From Gulosibacter sp. 10 (GTDB taxonomy: Bacteria; Actinomycetota; Actinomycetes; Actinomycetales; Microbacteriaceae), in contig NZ_FUIC01000007.1 in NCBI RefSeq assembly GCF_900163695.1, forward strand, positions 62,001 through 126,000: 64,000 nucleotides of DNA. The letters are read 5' to 3'. The notes below the pieces were generated by a model. The model was not told the DNA's origin, searched no databases, and was given only the letters and a program-made list of their open reading frames with translations. Each line of letters starts with the position of its first letter. Within the stretch, counting starts at the first letter, position 1. Below are positions 24,371 through 32,403 of this stretch, piece after piece. Both the position numbers and the translations under genes were made by a program.

Positions 24371-25199
24371 AATCGCACACGGCGTGACATTCGACTTCGA
24401 CGGCAGACGAGCCGTCGTCACGGGCGGCGCCTCGGGGATCGGGCTCGCGGTAGCCCGGATGCTGCTGGACGCAGGGGCATCCGTGACCATCGCGGACGCG
24501 AACCGCGCGGAAGTGGAGCGGCAGGTGGATTCCCTCAGCGCCTACGCCGATCGACTCCTCGTCCGCACCGTGGACGTCGCCGACGAGGAAGACGTCCGGG
24601 GACTCATGGCGGAGTCGAACGACCGATTCGGCGGCATCGACATCCTCGTCAACTGCGCGGGGATCACCTCCACGAAGATCGTGGAGGAGACGAGCTTCGA
24701 GGAGTGGCGGCGCGTCATCGACGTGAACCTCAACGGCATCTTCCTCACCTGTCGCGAAGCGATGCGCTACTTCCTGCCGAATCGTTACGGGCGCATCGTC
24801 AACGTGTCCTCCGTCGCCTCCAAACGGCTCAGCTACAACGCGTCGGCGGCATATACGGCGAGCAAGTACGGCCTGTTGGGGCTCACGAAGCATCTCGCCT
24901 ACGAGGTCGCGCCGGTCGGAGTCCGCGTCAACGCGGTATGCCCCGGCCCCGTGATGACCGAGATGCTGCAGTCGATGTCCGATGCCGAAGTGATCGAAGC
25001 CCGCCGGGCGACAGTGCCTTCCGGCCGCATCTCGACTCCGGAGGACCAGGCGAGAATCATCCTCATGTACGCCTCGGACCTCGTGGATATGATCGCGGGC
25101 ACCGCGCTGGACGTCGACGGCGGAGCGCTGCTGGGCTGGTATCCCGTGGAGACCTACTTCGATCGCCGCAAGGCCTCGCGCAGCTGGGACGGGGTGTGA
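24363..25199 (+). CDS. SDR-family oxidoreductase
   Basis: A 278-residue classical SDR. The NAD(P)-binding motif TGGASGIG is at residues 20-27, the structural motif is NCAG (97-100, one residue off NNAG), and the catalytic set is Ser150, Tyr164 and Lys168 (YTASK). An Asp after the second strand (IADANRAE) suggests NAD over NADP. It overlaps the PrpD gene by 8 bp and has GAGGAAG upstream. Together with the SDR at 17590 it gives the island two alcohol dehydrogenase steps. The C-terminal tail WYPVETYFDRRKASRSW is longer than usual and Trp/Tyr rich. Confidence 0.9.
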   Translation: MLEIAHGVTFDFDGRRAVVTGGASGIGLAVARMLLDAGASVTIADANRAEVERQVDSLSAYADRLLVRTVDVADEEDVRGLMAESNDRFGGIDILVNCAGITSTKIVEETSFEEWRRVIDVNLNGIFLTCREAMRYFLPNRYGRIVNVSSVASKRLSYNASAAYTASKYGLLGLTKHLAYEVAPVGVRVNAVCPGPVMTEMLQSMSDAEVIEARRATVPSGRISTPEDQARIILMYASDLVDMIAGTALDVDGGALLGWYPVETYFDRRKASRSWDGV

Positions 25200-25206
25200 A
25201 CCCGAC

Positions 25207-25779
25207 ATGGCCCGAGTCCCCCTCGTCGACGCGGAGGACCTCCCGGAGGAGTTCCGCTACTGCCTCTCCCGTCCGATCTCGATTCTCCGCGCGCTCGGCA
25301 ACGCTCCCGGAGCGCTCCACGCCCACCACGAGTACGCCGAGTGGATCCGCTGGCGATCCCGTCTCGACCCTCGATTGCGACAGCTCGTGATCATCGAGGT
25401 CGGGCTGCTCACCGAGAGCGATTACGAGTATTCGCACCACGTGGCGCTCGGCCATCGGTTCGGCGTCGAGGACGCCGATGTCCGCGAGCTCGTCGCAGTG
25501 CTCGAAGGCGGTGGGAACGACTACTTCACCCCCGCGGAGCTCGCCGCATTCCGCCTGACCCGAGAACTTGTCGAGGAGCGCGAGGTCCGCGACCCGGCAT
25601 GGCGCGATGCGGAATCGCTGCTGGGCACGGAGCTCGTCACGGAGGTCGCGGCCATCGCCGGGTTCTACCTCTACGTGGCCACGATGATCCGGGTGCTGCG
25701 GGTGGAGGTCGAACCCGAATACCGGGCGTTGCTGCCCCGCCCTGCGCGCCCCGCCGAAGACGACAGGTCGGGGCGGTAG
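25207..25779 (+). CDS. Carboxymuconolactone decarboxylase (CMD/AhpD-like) family protein
   Basis: A 190-residue all-helical CMD-family protein. The core RSRLDPRLRQLVIIEVGLLTESDYEYSHHVALGHRFGVED matches the subgroup in which the AhpD CxxC is absent and an E-x-H-H pattern is present. It is therefore not a disulfide peroxidase partner; decarboxylase or lactonase-like chemistry is possible. It lies 7 bp after the SDR gene and closes the operon before a strong hairpin. The biochemical step is unknown. Confidence 0.82.
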   Translation: MARVPLVDAEDLPEEFRYCLSRPISILRALGNAPGALHAHHEYAEWIRWRSRLDPRLRQLVIIEVGLLTESDYEYSHHVALGHRFGVEDADVRELVAVLEGGGNDYFTPAELAAFRLTRELVEEREVRDPAWRDAESLLGTELVTEVAAIAGFYLYVATMIRVLRVEVEPEYRALLPRPARPAEDDRSGR

Positions 25780-25797
25780 CCGCGAAGCACGACGCGA

Positions 25798-25832
25798 AAC
25801 GGCCCGCCGAGCCTCGAGCTCGGCGGGCCGTT
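25798..25832. terminator. Bidirectional hairpin terminator at the right edge of the island
   Basis: 14-bp perfect arms (25798-25811 and 25819-25832) flank a 7-nt loop between convergent genes ending at 25779 and 25845. It marks the end of the second catabolic island. Confidence 0.8.
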
Positions 25833-25844
25833 CGGCGCGCGCGG

Positions 25845-27020
25845 CTAGGCGAAGCTGTCGCCGAAGATCCAGCCGAACAGCGCCTGCGCGAAGAGCAGGC
25901 CCGCGAGGAGATTGACGATCGTGCCGGCGAAGAACACGAGCACGGGCTTCCACCCCGCCTCCTTGAGCGCGCCGAAGCGGAACTCGAGGCCGATCGAGAC
26001 GAAGGCGAGCGTGAAGAAGAGCGTCTGCAGCGACTTGGCCGCGTCCACGCCCGCGGCGAGCCAGCCGCCGTCCGCGTTCGCCTCGGGGAACAGCGAGGCG
26101 AGCACCGACACGATGATCGAGGCGAGCACGAAGCCGATCACGAACTTGGGGAAGCGCTCCCACACCTGGCCCCAGCCCGAGCGGGCGACCGACTTGACGT
26201 CGACGTTCGCGGGCCGGTCCACCTTGAGCGTGAAGTAGATCGAGAGCGCCACCGCGACGAAGCCGATGAGCGCGTTCTGGATCATCTTGACGATCGACGC
26301 GTACTCGAGCACCTCCTCGCCCGCGACCGCGCCGGCGGCGGTCACCGCCGCGGTGGTGTCGATGTTGCCGCCGATCCACGCGCCCGTGACCACGGGCGAG
26401 AGGCCGAGCACCTGGGCCAGCCAGGGCAGCAGGAAGATGGCCGGCAGCGCGAACACGATCACGAGGCCCGCGACGTACGCGAGCTGTTCCTTCTTGGCAT
26501 GCACCGCGCCGGCCGCGGCGACCGCGGCCGAGACGCCGCAGATCGAGAGCGCGGAGGCGAGCAGCGCCCGCAGGTGCGGGGCGAGCCCGATGATGCCGGC
26601 GAACCACCAGGTGAAGAGGAAGACCGTGGTGATGAGCAGCAGCGCCTGGATGATGGCGGGCAGCCCCATCTCCAGGATCACACTGATGTTCACCGTGGCG
26701 CCGAGGAGCACCAGGCCGATCTTGATGAAGAACTCGGTGCGGAATCCTCCCGAGAGGCGGTCGCGCACGCCGAGCGCGGAGAGGATGCCGTTGAAGGCGA
26801 ACCCGAGCGCGATCGCGTACACGGGGAATTCGACGGACTTGGCGATCGGCCCGAACCAGGTGTCGGCCGTCCAGTCGGGCACGCGGCTCGTCAGCACGCT
26901 GACGACGATCGCCAGCAGCACCGTGATCGCGAGCCCCGCGACGGTGCCGAGCGCCGAGCGCGGCGCCTCCGCCGGCGCCTCGACGCCGCCCGCCTCGGCC
27001 TGCTTCGTCTGCGCGGGCAT
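25845..27020 (-). CDS. YeiH-type (UPF0324) putative sulfate/anion exporter
   Basis: A 391-residue polytopic membrane protein with about ten hydrophobic segments. SVEFPVYAIALGFAFNGIL, FFIKIGLVLLGATVNISVILEMG, SALSICGVSAAVAAA and VTGAWIGGNIDTTAAVTAAGA are family hallmarks. The family is linked with sulfate or sulfite efflux, mainly by expression of homologues during taurine or sulfonate use; transport is not firmly proven. It starts by a one-base overlap with the stop of a 57-residue membrane protein, which probably belongs to the same system. Confidence 0.88.
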   Translation of the reverse strand: MPAQTKQAEAGGVEAPAEAPRSALGTVAGLAITVLLAIVVSVLTSRVPDWTADTWFGPIAKSVEFPVYAIALGFAFNGILSALGVRDRLSGGFRTEFFIKIGLVLLGATVNISVILEMGLPAIIQALLLITTVFLFTWWFAGIIGLAPHLRALLASALSICGVSAAVAAAGAVHAKKEQLAYVAGLVIVFALPAIFLLPWLAQVLGLSPVVTGAWIGGNIDTTAAVTAAGAVAGEEVLEYASIVKMIQNALIGFVAVALSIYFTLKVDRPANVDVKSVARSGWGQVWERFPKFVIGFVLASIIVSVLASLFPEANADGGWLAAGVDAAKSLQTLFFTLAFVSIGLEFRFGALKEAGWKPVLVFFAGTIVNLLAGLLFAQALFGWIFGDSFA

Positions 27021-27193
27021 CAGAACCACCCCCCGATGTTCGGGATGATGCCGCCGAGGCACAGCAGCACGAGCGCGGTGCCGACGATGGTCGCCCACCA
27101 GTCCTCGTTCAGCGAGAACTTGCCGTGGGAATCGGGCGCTTCGACTTCGGTGGGCGGGATATCGACGTAGTCCTGCCGGTCGGTGTTGGCCAT
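27020..27193 (-). CDS. Small single-span membrane protein coupled to the YeiH-type exporter
   Basis: A 57-residue protein that begins MANTDRQDYVDIPPTEV, has SLNEDWWATIVGTALVLLCLGGIIPNIGGWF at its end, and so consists of a polar tail and one C-terminal hydrophobic helix. Its TGA shares one base with the exporter's ATG (TGATG), a sign of translational coupling. It has no known domain that I recognise. The Trp-Trp before the helix looks like a membrane-interface anchor. It may be an accessory subunit or assembly factor for the exporter. Confidence 0.75.
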   Translation of the reverse strand: MANTDRQDYVDIPPTEVEAPDSHGKFSLNEDWWATIVGTALVLLCLGGIIPNIGGWF

Positions 27194-27277
27194 GGGGCTC
27201 CTCGATGCTGTCGACGCTGGGGGCGGTTGCGCCTCCAGTGTGCCCGCTCGCAAGCCACAGGCAAAACCGGTGACGCA

Positions 27278-27292
27278 ACAATCAGTAATTGT
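27278..27292. promoter_or_regulatory. AT-rich inverted repeat between divergent genes
   Basis: ACAAT-CAGTA-ATTGT lies in the 180-bp gap between the small membrane protein and mscS genes. It is the most AT-rich spot here and may be a regulator site for the exporter unit. No regulator gene is adjacent. Confidence 0.3.
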
Positions 27293-27358
27293 AGCTGGAG
27301 AAGGTGAACGGCTGGGAACGGGAATCGACGCGACCAGCCGCCCCCAAACATCCCGTCC

Positions 27359-27373
27359 TAGACTCTTCCGCCT
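27359..27373 (+). promoter_or_regulatory. -10 element of a probably leaderless mscS transcript
   Basis: TAGACT at 27359-27364 lies 9 bp before the ATG of the channel gene, and no Shine-Dalgarno sequence precedes that ATG. This is the usual arrangement for leaderless actinobacterial mRNAs starting at or near the A of the start codon. Confidence 0.5.
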
Positions 27374-28360
27374 ATGCAGGAATTCTTCGATCAGATCTTT
27401 GAGGCGCTCGGCCCCTTCCTCCCTCTCATCCAGATCGCGCTGATCATCATCGGCGCCTGGCTCGCGAACCGGCTCATGCGGTGGGTCATCCGCCGCTTCG
27501 TGAACGGCATCGTCGACGGCGTCAAGCGCAAGCGCGGCGTCGACGACACCCAATCGCTGCAGCTCGGCTCGCCCCTGGCGTCGGTGCGCACCGTGCAGCG
27601 GGCCCGCACGATCGGCCAGGTGCTCTCGAGCATCCTCGGCGTGGTGATCGTCGTGATCGCCGCCATGTGGTGCATCGGCATCATCAGCCCCACGTTCCTC
27701 TCCTCCCTCGCCCTGCTGTCTGCGGCGCTCGGCGCCGGCCTCGGCTTCGGCGCGCAGAAGATCGTCGGCGATGTGCTCAACGGGCTCCTCATGGTGGTCG
27801 AGGACCAGATCGGCGTGGGCGACGAGGTCGACCTCGAGTACGCGAGCGGCGTGGTGGAGGCGGTCGGCGTGCGCGTCACCGAGGTCCGCGACGTCTACGG
27901 GCAGCTCTGGTACGTCCGCAACGGCGAGATCCAGCGCGTGGGGAACAACTCGCAGGGCTGGAACCGCGCGGTGATCGACCTCGCGGTCCCCTTCGACGAG
28001 GATCGCGAACGCGCCGAGCGGACGATGCTCACCGCGGCGCAGGAGCTCACGAAGGATCCCGAGTGGATGCTCAAGCTCCTCGAGGAGCCGCAGGTGTGGG
28101 GCCTCGAGACGCTCTCCGCCGAGGCCGTCATCATCCGGCTCGTGGCCAAGACCTCGCCCGGCGACCGCTGGGGCGTGCAGCGCGAGCTCCGCTCGCGCAT
28201 CCAGGCCGCCCTGAAGCGCGAGGGCATCACGCTGCCGGCCATGAACACGATCATCTTCGACGGCCCGAACGGCAGCGCCGTCCGACCCGGCAAGGGCGTG
28301 CAGGACCGCCAGCAGATGCAGCAGCAGTCGGACGAGGGCACCCTCCCGCCCGCCGAGTAG
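27374..28360 (+). CDS. Small-conductance mechanosensitive channel (MscS family)
   Basis: A 328-residue MscS-type channel that releases solutes on hypo-osmotic shock. Three hydrophobic segments are seen: near residues 15-32, 78-98 and the pore helix SALGAGLGFGAQKIVGDVLNGLLMVVEDQIGVGD, with the glycine/alanine-rich packing typical of TM3. The beta-domain follows, then a cytoplasmic alpha/beta domain and a Gln-rich tail (QDRQQMQQQS). The position between pepN-side genes and glbO is common in actinobacteria. Initiation seems leaderless, as described for the -10 element just upstream. Confidence 0.92.
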   Translation: MQEFFDQIFEALGPFLPLIQIALIIIGAWLANRLMRWVIRRFVNGIVDGVKRKRGVDDTQSLQLGSPLASVRTVQRARTIGQVLSSILGVVIVVIAAMWCIGIISPTFLSSLALLSAALGAGLGFGAQKIVGDVLNGLLMVVEDQIGVGDEVDLEYASGVVEAVGVRVTEVRDVYGQLWYVRNGEIQRVGNNSQGWNRAVIDLAVPFDEDRERAERTMLTAAQELTKDPEWMLKLLEEPQVWGLETLSAEAVIIRLVAKTSPGDRWGVQRELRSRIQAALKREGITLPAMNTIIFDGPNGSAVRPGKGVQDRQQMQQQSDEGTLPPAE

Positions 28361-28394
28361 TCCCGCGGCCGCCGGCACGGCTTAGGGTGGAGTG

Positions 28395-28805
28395 ATGAAC
28401 GATTCGCCCGCGCTCGCCACGGTCTACGACGAAGTCGGCGGGATGGACGCCTTCGAGGAGCTGACCCGCCGCTTCTACGACGACGTCCAGGCCGACGAGG
28501 TGCTGTGGCCGATGTACCCCCAGGAGGACCTCGAGGGCGCCATCTGGCGGCTCAGCCGATTCCTGGCGCAGTACTGGGGCGGGCCCCCGATCTACTCCGC
28601 CGAGCGCGGGCACCCCCGGCTGCGGATGCGGCACATGCCCTTCCACGTCAATCCGGATGCCCGGCGACGCTGGCTCACCCATATGACCGCGGCGGTGGAG
28701 TCCATGGACTTCCCGCCGATAGTCCGCGCCCAGATGCTCGAGTACTTCGACCGCGCGGCGACCGCGATGGTGAACACCTTCGAGCCGACCCCGGAAGCGA
28801 AGTAG
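28395..28805 (+). CDS. glbO: Group II truncated haemoglobin
   Basis: A 136-residue 2-over-2 globin of the TrHbO type. FYDDVQADEVLWPMYP, WGGPPIYSAERGHPRLRMRHMPFHV and the RRWLTHM segment carry the expected distal Tyr, the proximal His region and the group II Trp. These proteins bind O2, CO or NO tightly and are linked to respiration under low oxygen and to NO defence. ATG 28395 follows GGAG closely, and TAGGGT 7 bp upstream could make the mRNA almost leaderless; a GTG directly in front is less likely. Synteny with Rv2470 supports the name. Confidence 0.93.
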   Translation: MNDSPALATVYDEVGGMDAFEELTRRFYDDVQADEVLWPMYPQEDLEGAIWRLSRFLAQYWGGPPIYSAERGHPRLRMRHMPFHVNPDARRRWLTHMTAAVESMDFPPIVRAQMLEYFDRAATAMVNTFEPTPEAK

Positions 28806-28810
28806 GCCCC

Positions 28811-30025
28811 GTGACCCGTCGGCCCACGCGGGTGTTCGTCGCGCTCGGACTGCTCGGCATCACCCTCCTCGCCCTCAACCTACGCACCGCCGTCTCCAGC
28901 TTCTCCCCCATCGCCCACATCGTCGGCGAGGAGATCCCCCTGAGCCCCATCGCCCTCGGCGTCATCGGCATGCTGCCGCCGCTCGTCTTCGCCCTCGCCG
29001 GAATCATCACCCCCGTGCTGAGCCGCCGGCTCTCGCTCGAGGCGATCGTCGTCGCGAGCCTCGCCGTCATGGTCGCCGGATTCGCCCTGCGCTCGCTCGC
29101 GACGAGCGCCTGGACGATCGGCCTCGGCACCGTGATCGCCCTGCTGGGCATGGGCATCGGCAACGTGCTCATGCCCGCCATCGTCAAGGCCCGCTTCCCG
29201 AAGCACATCGGCCCGCTCTCCTCCTTCTACGTGATCGTCATCGCGGTGTCGGCGTTCCTGCCCCCGCTGTTCGCGGCGCAGCTCGCCGAGGGCCAGGGCT
29301 GGCGCATCTCCCTCGCGTTCTGGGGCGCCGTGGCCGCGTGCTCCGTGATCCCCTGGATCATCCTGTGGGCCACGGACCGGAATTCGAGCGCGATCGGGTC
29401 GAGGTCCAAGGCCGCCGCGCCGAGCCCCGCCCGGTCCCGGACGGCCTGGACGATCGTGGCGCTGTTCGGCGTGTGCTCGCTCGGCTCCTACGCGCTCTTC
29501 GCGTGGCTGCCGCAGCTGCTCGTCGAGTTCAAGGGGCTCGACCCCATCGCCGCGAACCTCCAGCTCAGCCTCTACGCCATCCTCGGCGTCCCCGCCGCCC
29601 TCATCGCCCCGGCGATCGTCACCAACGGGCGCTTCATCCGGCCCGCGGCGATCGCGGGCGTGCTGCTCTGGGCCGGCGGCTTCCTCGTGATCCTGCTCGG
29701 CCCGGCCTCCGCAGTGACCTGGGGCGTCGCGATGACCGGGCTCGGCCAGCTGCTCTTCCCGATGTCCCTCACCCTCATCGGCGTCCGCGCCGCGACCGTG
29801 GCGGGGGCGGCGCGGCTGAGCAGCTTCGTGCAGGGGTGGGCGTACATGATCGCCGCCACCGGGCCGCTCATCGTCTCGATCCTGCAGAGCCTCACCGGCT
29901 CCTGGACGCCCGCCCTCGTCTTCCTCGTCGTCGTGACGCTGGCCGCCCTGCCCGCCGCACTGCTCGTGGACCGGCCGAACGACTACGAGGCCGGCGTCAC
30001 CGCCCCCGCCGAGCGGAAGGCCTGA
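28811..30025 (+). CDS. CynX/NimT-type MFS transporter, copy 1
   Basis: A 404-residue major facilitator with 12 predicted helices. ALNLRTAVSSFSPIAHIVGEEI and LLGMGIGNVLMPAIVKARFP identify the CynX/NimT (cyanate, 2-nitroimidazole) group, whose members mostly act as exporters or have unknown cargo. GTG 28811 starts 5 bp after the globin stop. It is followed, with a one-base overlap, by a close paralogue; the two agree in long DNA stretches. A role as a heterodimer or as partially redundant pumps is possible. Confidence 0.88.
   Translation: MTRRPTRVFVALGLLGITLLALNLRTAVSSFSPIAHIVGEEIPLSPIALGVIGMLPPLVFALAGIITPVLSRRLSLEAIVVASLAVMVAGFALRSLATSAWTIGLGTVIALLGMGIGNVLMPAIVKARFPKHIGPLSSFYVIVIAVSAFLPPLFAAQLAEGQGWRISLAFWGAVAACSVIPWIILWATDRNSSAIGSRSKAAAPSPARSRTAWTIVALFGVCSLGSYALFAWLPQLLVEFKGLDPIAANLQLSLYAILGVPAALIAPAIVTNGRFIRPAAIAGVLLWAGGFLVILLGPASAVTWGVAMTGLGQLLFPMSLTLIGVRAATVAGAARLSSFVQGWAYMIAATGPLIVSILQSLTGSWTPALVFLVVVTLAALPAALLVDRPNDYEAGVTAPAERKA
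28847..28974 (+). repeat. Near-identical segment shared by tandem MFS genes (copy 1)
   Basis: About 128 bp that recur 1220 bp downstream at 30067-30194 with roughly five differences, even at silent positions, although the DNA just beyond diverges. Other shared blocks lie near 29501-29607 and 29741-29796. Confidence 0.7.
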
Positions 30026-31236
30026 TGGGATCGCCGCGCAGGCCCGCGTGGTTGCTCGTCGCACTGGGGCTCCTCGGCATCACCCTCCTCGCCCTCAACC
30101 TCCGCACCGCCGTCTCCAGCTTCTCCCCCATCGCCCACATCGTGGGCGAGGAGATCCCCCTGAGCCCCATCGCCCTCGGCATCATCGGCATGCTCTCGCC
30201 GCTCGTCTTCGCCGCGGCGGGGCTGGTCGCGCCGCTGCTCACCCGGCGATGCTCCCTGGAGGCGACCGTCGTGACGAGCCTCGCGATCATCATCGCCGGC
30301 TTCCTGCTGCGCTCGCTGGCGGGCAGCGCGCTGCTCATCGGGTTGGGCACCGCCGTCGCCCTGCTCGGCATGGGCCTCGGCAACGTCGTCATGCCCGCGA
30401 TCGTGAAGGCCCGCTTCCCGAACCATATCGGCCCGCTCTCCTCCTTCTACGTCATCGTCATCGCGGTCTCGGCCTTCCTGCCGCCGCTCATCGCCGCGCA
30501 GCTCGCCGAGGGGCACGGCTGGCGCGTCTCCCTCGCGTTCTGGGGCGGCCTCGCGGTGGCCGCACTCGTCCCGTGGGTCGCGCTCTGGGCATCGGATCGC
30601 CGGACCGCGGCCGCGGGCGGCCCGGTCCGCCGCGCCAAGGCGGATCCCATCCGCTCGAAGACCGCGTGGACCATCGTCGTGCTCTTCGGCATCTGCTCGT
30701 TCGGCTCCTTCACGGTCTTCGCGTGGCTGCCGCAGCTGCTCGTCGAGTTCAAGGGGCTCGACCCCATCGCCGCCAACCTGCAGCTCAGCTTCTACGCCAT
30801 CCTCGGCATCCCCGCCGCCCTCATCGCCCCCGCCGTCGTCACCCGCGGACGCCATATCCGCTCCGTCGCGGTGCTCGGCGTGGCGTTCTGGGCGGGCGGA
30901 TTCACGCTCATCCTGACGCTGCCGGCATCGCTCGTCGGATGGGGTGTGGCCGCCACCGGGCTCGGCCAGCTGCTCTTCCCGATGTCCCTCACCCTCATCG
31001 GCGTCCGCGCCGCCACCGTGCCGGGCGCGGCGAAGCTGAGCGGCTTCGCGCAGGGATGGGCCTACGTCATCGCCGCGCTGGGGCCGCTCTCGATCTCGAT
31101 CGTCCGGAGCCTCACCGGCTCGTGGGACGCTCCGCTCGTGCTGCTCATCGTCGTCTCGCTCATCGCGCTGCCCGCGGCGCTGCTGCTGAACCGGCCGAAC
31201 GACTACGAGCCCGAGGCGCCCCGCCTGTCCGGCTGA
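30025..31236 (+). CDS. CynX/NimT-type MFS transporter, copy 2
   Basis: A 403-residue paralogue of the preceding transporter, starting in a TGATG overlap with its stop. The first helix, the VKARFP loop region and the last NRPNDYE motif are almost the same in both, while the helix 3 region and the central loop (DRRTAAAGGPVRRAKADP versus DRNSSAIGSRSKAAAPSP) differ. A duplication in place is evident. The pattern of silent-site identity in patches suggests later gene conversion. Cargo unknown. Confidence 0.88.
   Translation: MGSPRRPAWLLVALGLLGITLLALNLRTAVSSFSPIAHIVGEEIPLSPIALGIIGMLSPLVFAAAGLVAPLLTRRCSLEATVVTSLAIIIAGFLLRSLAGSALLIGLGTAVALLGMGLGNVVMPAIVKARFPNHIGPLSSFYVIVIAVSAFLPPLIAAQLAEGHGWRVSLAFWGGLAVAALVPWVALWASDRRTAAAGGPVRRAKADPIRSKTAWTIVVLFGICSFGSFTVFAWLPQLLVEFKGLDPIAANLQLSFYAILGIPAALIAPAVVTRGRHIRSVAVLGVAFWAGGFTLILTLPASLVGWGVAATGLGQLLFPMSLTLIGVRAATVPGAAKLSGFAQGWAYVIAALGPLSISIVRSLTGSWDAPLVLLIVVSLIALPAALLLNRPNDYEPEAPRLSG
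30067..30194 (+). repeat. Near-identical segment shared by tandem MFS genes (copy 2)
   Basis: Partner of 28847-28974, at a constant offset of 1220 bp. The direct repeats could mediate deletion of one gene copy by recombination. Confidence 0.7.
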
Positions 31237-31291
31237 CGGGACGGAGCGGGACCGCCATAGTGCCCCTATCGGCAGTCGGCCGGGCCTGCAT

Positions 31292-31645
31292 CTATATACG
31301 TGCTCGAACGGGTATCTCAATCACCCTCAACGAATTCGGGGACCACGCTGCTGCTCGCTTGTGAAGCTCACGCTGCGCATCGTCCGACGATGCGAATGCG
31401 GAGAGCACATGATCTACTCCTCCTGTTTCGTCCTGCACGAGCAGATGCACCATGGCGTCATCGCACGAATCCGAAGCGGGCTGCACCGGCACCTCGTAGA
31501 ACGCCCGGTCATGGTCGGGATCTGTATCGCGCCCCTGATCTAGGACCCGATATGCCAACGTCTCATCAGTTCCGGCGTATGCAAGCCGATCACGCCCGTC
31601 GCGAGCCAGGTCCTCCACGATGAGGATGCTTCGCAAGGCCCTCAT
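31292..31645 (-). CDS. Hypothetical small protein, atypical composition
   Basis: A 117-residue reading frame in the otherwise empty 500 bp between the MFS pair and the thiamine transporter. I do not recognise it. Its codons are visibly less GC-rich at third positions (TTG, GAT, CAT, ATA, ACA, GCA) than those of any neighbour, and the protein is acidic, with an order (FYEVPVQPAS, DHVLSAFASSDDAQRELHKRAA, VIEIPV) that looks like a folded alpha/beta protein. No good Shine-Dalgarno site precedes ATG 31645. It could be a recently acquired gene or a non-coding remnant. The flanks 31237-31291 and 31646-31737 hold nothing else I can support. Confidence 0.45.
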   Translation of the reverse strand: MRALRSILIVEDLARDGRDRLAYAGTDETLAYRVLDQGRDTDPDHDRAFYEVPVQPASDSCDDAMVHLLVQDETGGVDHVLSAFASSDDAQRELHKRAAAWSPNSLRVIEIPVRARI

Positions 31646-31737
31646 CGCTCAGTCCAACCGACAGCTCGCTTCGCGAACCATTTGCTCACCGGTACTCCTG
31701 TCCTCGCCCAGACGACGCTATCAGGCGACAGTATTCG

Positions 31738-32403
31738 CTACCGTGCAGAAAGCCGCCCCTCGCGGATGACCATCGTCCGGTCCGCGATGCGCTCCGCCTC
31801 GGACTCGTCATGGGTCACGTGCACCGCGCTCGTGCCCGTCTCGGCGAGGATGCGCCGCAACTCGTCCGCCAGCCGTTCCCGCAGCGCCCGGTCGAGCGCC
31901 GAGAGCGGCTCGTCGAGCAGCAGCAGCTCGGGCTCCCTCGCGAGCGATCGCGCGAGCGCCACCCGCTGCGCCTGGCCGCCCGAGAGCGTCTGCACCGACC
32001 GCCCGCCGAAGCCCTCGAGTCCCACGAGCGCGAGCATCGCCTCGACCCGGTCGCGGATCTCCTGCCGGCTCCGCCCCTCCCCCTCGAGCCCGTAGGCGAT
32101 GTTGCGGCCCACGCTGCGGTGCGGGAAGAGCTGGCCGTCCTGGAACACCATGCCGATGTTGCGCCGGTGCACCGGCACCGCGTCGATCGCGCGCCCCCTC
32201 ATGCGGATCTCGCCCGCAGTCACGCGTTCGAGCCCGGCGATACCGCGCAGGAGCGTGGACTTGCCGGAGCCGGAGGGGCCGAGCAGCGCGAGGATCTCCC
32301 CCGACGCGAGCTCGAGGTCCGCCCCGTCGACCGCGACGAAGCCGTCCGGATACGAGATCTGCACCCCGCGCAGCTCGAGCGCCGGCGCGTCGTTCTCTAC
32401 CAT
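31738..32403 (-). CDS. thiQ: Thiamine ABC transporter, ATP-binding protein
   Basis: A 221-residue ABC ATPase of the importer type. Walker A GPSGSGKST, Q-loop VFQDGQLFPH, signature LSGGQAQR, Walker B LLLLDEPLSALD and H-loop HVTHDESEAE are all present. Its ATG overlaps the permease stop (ATGGTAG), and the three-gene unit lies behind a TPP riboswitch, which supports thiamine or thiamine phosphate uptake. It is shorter than sugar-type ATPases because the C-terminal regulatory domain is absent, as usual for ThiQ. Confidence 0.88.
   Translation of the reverse strand: MVENDAPALELRGVQISYPDGFVAVDGADLELASGEILALLGPSGSGKSTLLRGIAGLERVTAGEIRMRGRAIDAVPVHRRNIGMVFQDGQLFPHRSVGRNIAYGLEGEGRSRQEIRDRVEAMLALVGLEGFGGRSVQTLSGGQAQRVALARSLAREPELLLLDEPLSALDRALRERLADELRRILAETGTSAVHVTHDESEAERIADRTMVIREGRLSAR

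Noticed and set aside
31361-31543. 60-codon plus-strand frame in the MFS-thiamine gap, Cys/His/Arg-rich
   Set aside because: No ribosome site, and it is antisense to the better candidate at 31292-31645.
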